In this document: positions 60,203 through 64,000 of the stretch, one piece after another
Position numbering within the stretch: position 1 is the stretch's first letter
Layout: each line of letters begins with the position of its first letter
DNA from: Methanomassiliicoccales archaeon LGM-RCC1
GTDB lineage: Archaea; Thermoplasmatota; Thermoplasmata; Methanomassiliicoccales; Methanomethylophilaceae
Length of the DNA stretch: 64,000 bases
NCBI GenBank assembly: GCA_030168575.1
Contig: CP115555.1
Location: forward strand, 868,001-932,000
Reading direction: 5' to 3'
The notes under the pieces: model-generated
The model's database searches: none
The model's input: only the letters and a program-made list of their open reading frames with translations
Told to the model about the DNA's origin: nothing
Position numbers and translations under genes: made by a program

Positions 60203-60820
60203 TATAAATATAGATAGATTCTCTCTATCGTTGCGGAACACTCTGCCGAGCTGTCCGCAGGAAAAAGGATATGGATATGACAAGGGTGGCGGCGTTCTTC
60301 ACCGACGAGCCGACCGTTACGCGTACGGCGATCCAGAAAGCAGCGGACGTTCAGGGCGTACTGATCCGCGCTTTCGATCGCTTGTGCTACGGTGACGGTA
60401 ATGTGCAAGTCAAGGAGAGGTCCGACGGCGCCGTATCATGCCCTTCTCCATATCGGCGCATGCCCGCAATGAACGGTCTGGAGGGCCGTCCCTTAGCCTA
60501 CGGCCTTCCGTTCAACGCGTCCCGCGCCGGAGCCCGCTTCTGCGACAGCGACGAGACCTTCGCTGTAAGAGGTCCAGCACCCAAGCACGGCACGATCGTC
60601 CCGGAACCCGGAAAACCCGCTGAGCCCCACTTCATCGGGATCTCCGCCGGATGTCCGTGATCCCACGGAACCTGGCTGCAACCGGAGATGTCTTCGGCAG
60701 GGGTCCGAAGGGACGAGGCCGTGTAGGCTGCCGGCGTCACAGGGCATGACCGCCCGAGGACGGCAGCAGGGTGTTCCGCGCAGTACCCGCTAGCCCCGCG
60801 GCCGGGAGACCGGCCCGGGG
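60203..60820 (+). other. GC-rich region with strong TATA box; candidate structured RNA or orphan small gene
   Basis: TATAAATA at 60203-60210 is a strong promoter, with a predicted start near 60232. Downstream ~600 bases are GC-rich and hairpin-dense: GCGGA/TCCGC (~60234-60258), GGCCGT/ACGGCC (~60484-60505), ACAGCGA/TCGCTGT (~60544-60566), CCGTG/CACGG (~60654-60667) and CCCC..GGCCGG-GAGA-CCGGCC.GGGG (60794-60820), which has a GNRA loop. A 129-codon frame (60271-60660, ATG) exists, but its codon use (GCG, CGC, CCG, GGT) is unlike its neighbours and I recognise no domain. I found no RNase P CR-I or SRP helix 8 motif. It may be a large ncRNA, a foreign gene, or both. Confidence 0.35.
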
Positions 60821-60914
60821 TCACAGGTATGATTTTGATTAACGTTGTGGAGGGAGATGCGACCGTCCGGCCGATATATTACCCAGCGGTCAGTTACCGC
60901 GCGATAAGGTCTAG

Positions 60915-61080
60915 GATAAATATCTGCATAATGCCTCCAGTATCGCAGACCAGTTCTGCAGAAGGATATCGATATGAGAATCACGACAGAACAGTCGGTA
61001 AGGGGCCGGATTTCCGGCAGACCTTACCACAGGACCGCATCCGATTATTGTAATGTCGGGGCTGCCGGCATCGAAGCGGT
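60915..61080 (+). promoter_or_regulatory. Promoter and structured leader of the mtaA/mtbA-like gene
   Basis: TATA-like GATAAATAT at 60915-60923 predicts a start at ~60945 and a ~140-base leader, unusual in a genome with many leaderless genes. The leader opens with GCAGA-CCAGT-TCTGC (60945-60959) and has a strong hairpin GGTAAGG..CCGG/CCGG..CCTTACC (60997-61028). No cobalamin-riboswitch B12 box was found. A regulatory role in methylotrophic gene control is inferred. Confidence 0.45.
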
Positions 61081-61086
61081 GATGCA

Positions 61087-62142
61087 ATGTCCACGAAGAA
61101 GATGACGTCCCGCGAACGCGGCCTCGCGATCTTCCAAGGGGAGATCCCCGACCGTGCTCCGGTATGCGATTTCGGCAACGCCGCAATGCTCGGGCACACC
61201 GGCCGCACCATGCAGCAATGCAGGGACGATCCCGGCCTTGCCGTTACCATCATGAAGAAATGGGTAAAGGAAACAGGGGCGGACTTCTTCTTCGGTCCCG
61301 TCGAGACCAAGGGCATATTCATGGACCTGCCCGGTATCGAGATCAAGCTGCCGGAGAACGACCAGGGTTCCCTGAAGAACACCTACTTCCAATCCATAGA
61401 CGAGGCCGTGGAGAAGTATCTCTACGACCCCTTCGATCCTGCGACCTGTCCGAAATTCTACAGGTATGTGGTGGACTTCTTCGCCTCGCAGCGCAAGGCG
61501 TGCCAGGATGTGATGATGCCCGTATGGTGCGAGGGCGTCCTGACCACCAGCGGTTTCCTCTTCGGGATGGAGAACCTGATCATGGGGCTTATGATGCAGC
61601 CCGAGGAGATCAATAGGGTCATAGACAGGGGAGCGGCGTTCTCCAGGGACATCGTCAGTGCTCAGCTGGAGGAGGTCTATGCGGATTATGTCGTCTACAC
61701 GGACCCGGTGTCCTCCGCGGATATGATCGATGGAGATATGTTCAGGAAGTTCAACCGCGACCGTCTTCATGACAACATAATGCATTGGAACAGGGAGTAC
61801 GGTGTGGATACGATGCTGCACATCTGCGGCGATACGACGCCGATGCTCCCGGACTTCGTGAAGACCGGGGCCAAGGTCATGAGTCTGGACCACAAGGTGG
61901 ATCTGAGGGATGCCAGGAAATGCTTTGGCGACAAGGTGGCGATCATGGGCAATCTGGATCCCGTTTCGGTGATGCTCAGCGATTCCGTAGAAAAGGTCAC
62001 CGAGGAGGCGGAGAGATGCTTCTCCTATGCCGGCCAGGACGGAAGATATATCTTCGGTGCCGGATGCGCCGAACCGCTGAACACACCGATAAGGAACATA
62101 CAGGCCATGGTGGAGGTGTCCAAGAGGCACCCCTATAGGTGA
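61087..62142 (+). CDS. Methylcobamide:CoM methyltransferase, MtaA/MtbA type
   Basis: 351-residue uroporphyrinogen-decarboxylase-fold enzyme that transfers methyl groups from a corrinoid protein to coenzyme M. The zinc ligands are recognisable: His and Cys in LHICGDTT (~residues 239-246) and a Cys in FGAGCAEPLNTP (~319-330), the H-x-C...C pattern of MtaA/MtbA/CmuA. Start motif SRERGLAIFQGEIPDRAPVCDF fits the family. It could accept methyl groups from MtaC (methanol) or from methylamine corrinoid proteins; sequence inspection does not choose. Single-gene unit with a long leader and a strong terminator. Confidence 0.9.
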   Translation: MSTKKMTSRERGLAIFQGEIPDRAPVCDFGNAAMLGHTGRTMQQCRDDPGLAVTIMKKWVKETGADFFFGPVETKGIFMDLPGIEIKLPENDQGSLKNTYFQSIDEAVEKYLYDPFDPATCPKFYRYVVDFFASQRKACQDVMMPVWCEGVLTTSGFLFGMENLIMGLMMQPEEINRVIDRGAAFSRDIVSAQLEEVYADYVVYTDPVSSADMIDGDMFRKFNRDRLHDNIMHWNREYGVDTMLHICGDTTPMLPDFVKTGAKVMSLDHKVDLRDARKCFGDKVAIMGNLDPVSVMLSDSVEKVTEEAERCFSYAGQDGRYIFGAGCAEPLNTPIRNIQAMVEVSKRHPYR

Positions 62143-62144
62143 AT

Positions 62145-62176
62145 GAAGAGGGTGCGGACCTCCCCGCACCCTCTTC
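62145..62176 (+). terminator. Strong terminator hairpin after the methyltransferase gene
   Basis: GAAGAGGGTGCGG and CCGCACCCTCTTC form a perfect 13-bp stem with a six-base loop, starting three bases past the stop codon. The following 62177-62418 has smaller palindromes (CACATTA/TAATGTG at ~62359-62382; TCGCA/TGCGA at ~62396-62413) and no gene. Confidence 0.7.
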
Positions 62177-62418
62177 TCCAACTGTGAGAACATGACGATC
62201 GAGGATAGCCTTATTCTCATTTTGCTGGAATGCTGCACCACTCCCATGTTGAGTCTGGAACCGACCCTCACTCTGAGTACTTTTTAGCGCGTCGTCGGAT
62301 GACTCGCATCATCAGAATACAATCGTGCGTCCGTGCCGTTCCTCCTATTTAGAAAAATGCACATTAATTCGCATTGTAATGTGTTCTAAAGGGTAATCGC
62401 AATATATTATGCGATGAC

Positions 62419-62985
62419 TTAGGTCTCATTCATCTTTTTGATGTCATCGAATAGTCTGCCGATGTTTGTTGTGCTCTTTGAACCTAGTACGAGAGGTATC
62501 TCGTCCAATTCTCTCGCAACTCTTTCCAGGGCGACATCGAGGTCTTTCTCTAACAGATACCAATAATCTTTATTTTTGGTGTAATCCGGGATGAATCCTT
62601 TGAGATATTCGACTGCTTCATCGGGGGATGCGAAAATCGGCAGGACATCTCTGAAATGGAAGATTAAGAATACCTCGAAGCAAGGGTTGGAGAGCACGAC
62701 AGAGATGCCGTTCTTCCTCGCCAGGGCAATGGACTTCTTCAGTTGTATTTCCTTGTTGAAGTCTACATCGATGACGCAGTAGACCATATCGCCGTCCTTC
62801 GGACTCAGCCCCCGATTCGACATCTCCTTGATGCAGAACTTCACAATACTGACCGGATCCTTCCTGGGGGATTCGACCACCCTGACTAGGTATCCTGCGT
62901 TCCGTCTGGACAGATGGGAGAGGTACTTCTTCTCGGTCAACCCTTCGGTGACGATGAGCACCGTCGGAAGCTGTTCCCTGCTCAA
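62419..62985 (-). CDS. RloB-like protein (Toprim-type nuclease candidate)
   Basis: 188 residues. N-terminal IVTEGLTEKKYLSHL (~residues 10-24) gives the Toprim-like E-G-x-T-E-x-x-Y, and MVYCVIDVDFN (~67-77) gives the D-x-D strand; NPCFEVFLIFHF (~98-109) is a further RloB family mark. RloB proteins occur with the AAA ATPase RloA, first noted in restriction-modification loci of Campylobacter, and are believed to act in defence. It overlaps the upstream ATPase gene by four bases. Confidence 0.8.
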   Translation of the reverse strand: MSREQLPTVLIVTEGLTEKKYLSHLSRRNAGYLVRVVESPRKDPVSIVKFCIKEMSNRGLSPKDGDMVYCVIDVDFNKEIQLKKSIALARKNGISVVLSNPCFEVFLIFHFRDVLPIFASPDEAVEYLKGFIPDYTKNKDYWYLLEKDLDVALERVARELDEIPLVLGSKSTTNIGRLFDDIKKMNET

Positions 62986-64000
62986 ATCAGCATCTCCGAT
63001 TCGATAAAGGGTGTTCCTCCGAGAGATCCGTTGATGTACGCCTTGCGGATGTCGAGGTCGTTGCGTACACGGTACTCCGTGAGATTGTTCAGGGTTGATT
63101 CGGAGGTGTTCGCATCCTTGTTGGTCATCCAGACCTGGTCCCTGCGGACCATGGTCTGGTCAAGGAGCTCTGGATCATGGGTATTGAAGATCAGCTGGGC
63201 GTTTTTCACGTTCTGTTCCGGATCATGGAACAATCCGATTATCCATTTGCAAAGGTCCGTGTGGAAGCTCATATCCATCTCGTCAACGCTCAAGGTCAGA
63301 CCGTTCATCAATGCGCTGATCACAGGGCCGATGACGGCAAGGAAGCGGATGGTCCCGTTCGACTCCGCCGCGAGCGGAAGGAGCCGATCCTTCCCATCGA
63401 CCGTGTGCTGCGCCCTGTAATCATGCATCCTCACGGCCATCGCTGCCGGTGTCACGTTTATGAGCTGCATGTTGTCGCGGAGGTCGGTTATCCCGAAGTC
63501 GGCTATCCTCAGCGCCTTCAGCACGTATCCTTTGAAGTCCGGATCCCTGTTCATGGTGTCGAAGAGCATCTCCAGAGAGCTGCCCACATTGTAGTTGACG
63601 ATGGTGATCAGTCCGTTGGAGAACCAATCGTGCACGGCCTTGCACTCAGCATCGTTGAACTGGGATGCGAAGGATGCGTAGAGCTTCTTCGGATCCATCC
63701 TCTTGGAGATGTCCGTCCTGATCTTGACATCGGAGTTGAACCTGTAATTCTGTCCGTCTCTTACGAACGCCATCTTCTTCTTGCCGTTCGGATACGAGAA
63801 CAGATGTTCCTCGCTTATTTTTTCTGAATCATAGCTGAACCCATAGATGTAGCGGATGCCCCCGTGGATGAACTCGGCCTCGAACGACGTGGGCTTGGAT
63901 GTGCATGCCGGGTCGAAAGCGAAAGGCATATGGTTCAGAGGCAGGGCCGGGTCGAACATGTTGGAGTTCATGACGAAATCCTTCATGAGGGATAGTGCTG
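62982..64000 (-). CDS. RloA-like AAA15-family ATPase, C-terminal part
   Basis: The frame is open to the right edge: codons before ATG 63986 read ALSL, continuing a typical KSNLLKAL-SLMK helix, so the Walker A motif lies beyond the window. Visible: FEAEFIHGGIRYIYGFSYD (~residues 34-52 of the visible part), the ABC-type signature region around LLPLAAESNGTIRFLAVIGPV (~205-225), Walker B LTLSVDEMDMSFHTDL (~230-245) and the switch His in QLIFNTHDPELLD (~265-277). This is the AAA15/AAA21 abortive-infection-type ATPase layout. Coupled to the RloB-like gene; together they are a probable two-gene defence system. Confidence 0.8.
   Translation of the reverse strand, partial: ALSLMKDFVMNSNMFDPALPLNHMPFAFDPACTSKPTSFEAEFIHGGIRYIYGFSYDSEKISEEHLFSYPNGKKKMAFVRDGQNYRFNSDVKIRTDISKRMDPKKLYASFASQFNDAECKAVHDWFSNGLITIVNYNVGSSLEMLFDTMNRDPDFKGYVLKALRIADFGITDLRDNMQLINVTPAAMAVRMHDYRAQHTVDGKDRLLPLAAESNGTIRFLAVIGPVISALMNGLTLSVDEMDMSFHTDLCKWIIGLFHDPEQNVKNAQLIFNTHDPELLDQTMVRRDQVWMTNKDANTSESTLNNLTEYRVRNDLDIRKAYINGSLGGTPFIESEMLI

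Noticed and set aside
60271-60660. 129-codon frame as a confident protein gene
   Set aside because: Codon use differs from neighbours, there is no recognisable domain, and the region is hairpin-dense; kept only as part of an unassigned region.
60232-61080. RNase P RNA or SRP RNA
   Set aside because: No GAGGAAAGUCC block and no GGAAGG.AGCA helix 8 motif could be found on either strand; the ACAGAA near 60986 alone is not enough.

Overview
This window comes from a methylotrophic methanogenic archaeon, most likely of the order Methanomassiliicoccales. The evidence is: a methanol methyltransferase pair (mtaC-mtaB) and an MtaA/MtbA-type methylcobamide:CoM methyltransferase; an archaeal isoprenoid operon (ipk-fni-idsA); RadB, NAC, aIF1, Rpp29, Cbf5, RaSEA and MptA; a free-standing 5S rRNA gene; an archaeal initiator tRNA; and TATA boxes about 25 bases upstream of many start codons, implying leaderless mRNAs. 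Average GC is moderate to high, with AT-rich islands around accessory genes. The assignment is inferred from gene content and was not tested by a search.

Layout. 1-3.3 kb: end of radB, then the leftward isoprenoid operon. 3.3-6.2 kb: 5S rRNA, a compact structured element, and mtaCB read leftward. 6.2-16.3 kb: accessory stretch with a catalytically degenerate transposase-like gene, hypC, nac, an AlaX editing protein plus a decayed copy of its 5' end, a hairpin-rich candidate ncRNA, a bacterial-type aspS, an ACR3-like transporter, a nitroreductase, and an HTH/nucleotidyltransferase pair whose second gene has an in-frame TGA. 16.3-28.7 kb: gatCAB, a redox-stress pair (OhrR-like regulator and peroxidase with a recognisable operator), initiator tRNA-Met, rnhB, mptA, a TPD-family nuclease, an FAD oxidoreductase and RaSEA. 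28.7-44.6 kb: one long rightward cluster of ribosomal proteins, secY, an Oxa1-like protein, cmk and cbf5, headed by a strong TATA box and a leader that folds into a three-way junction. 44.6-64 kb: hypothetical membrane proteins, two archaeal ATPases, small winged-helix regulators, a 1384-residue surface protein, trpS-pheS, a winged-helix/helical-repeat regulator, dtdA, a GC-rich unassigned region, mtaA/mtbA, and a RloB/RloA-like defence pair running off the end.

How the parts fit. MtaB passes the methyl group of methanol to MtaC, and an MtaA-type protein passes it to coenzyme M; the two loci lie about 55 kb apart. GatCAB makes amide aminoacyl-tRNAs from the products of non-discriminating synthetases, so a bacterial-type AspRS nearby bears on how Asn-tRNA is made. 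The large cluster supplies ribosome, initiation, RNase P, translocon and rRNA/tRNA modification parts.

The most unusual signal is a pair of distant loci (10.5 kb and 58.9-59.1 kb). They share a gapless 51-bp element next to a TATA box, and each also has a GGAAGTCC/GGACTTCC hairpin placed the same distance (about +10) from a predicted leftward transcription start. One shared element drives a winged-helix/helical-repeat regulator and the other appears to drive a hairpin-rich RNA. A second notable circuit is an ATPase and a winged-helix gene whose promoters share the core TGTACTGT.
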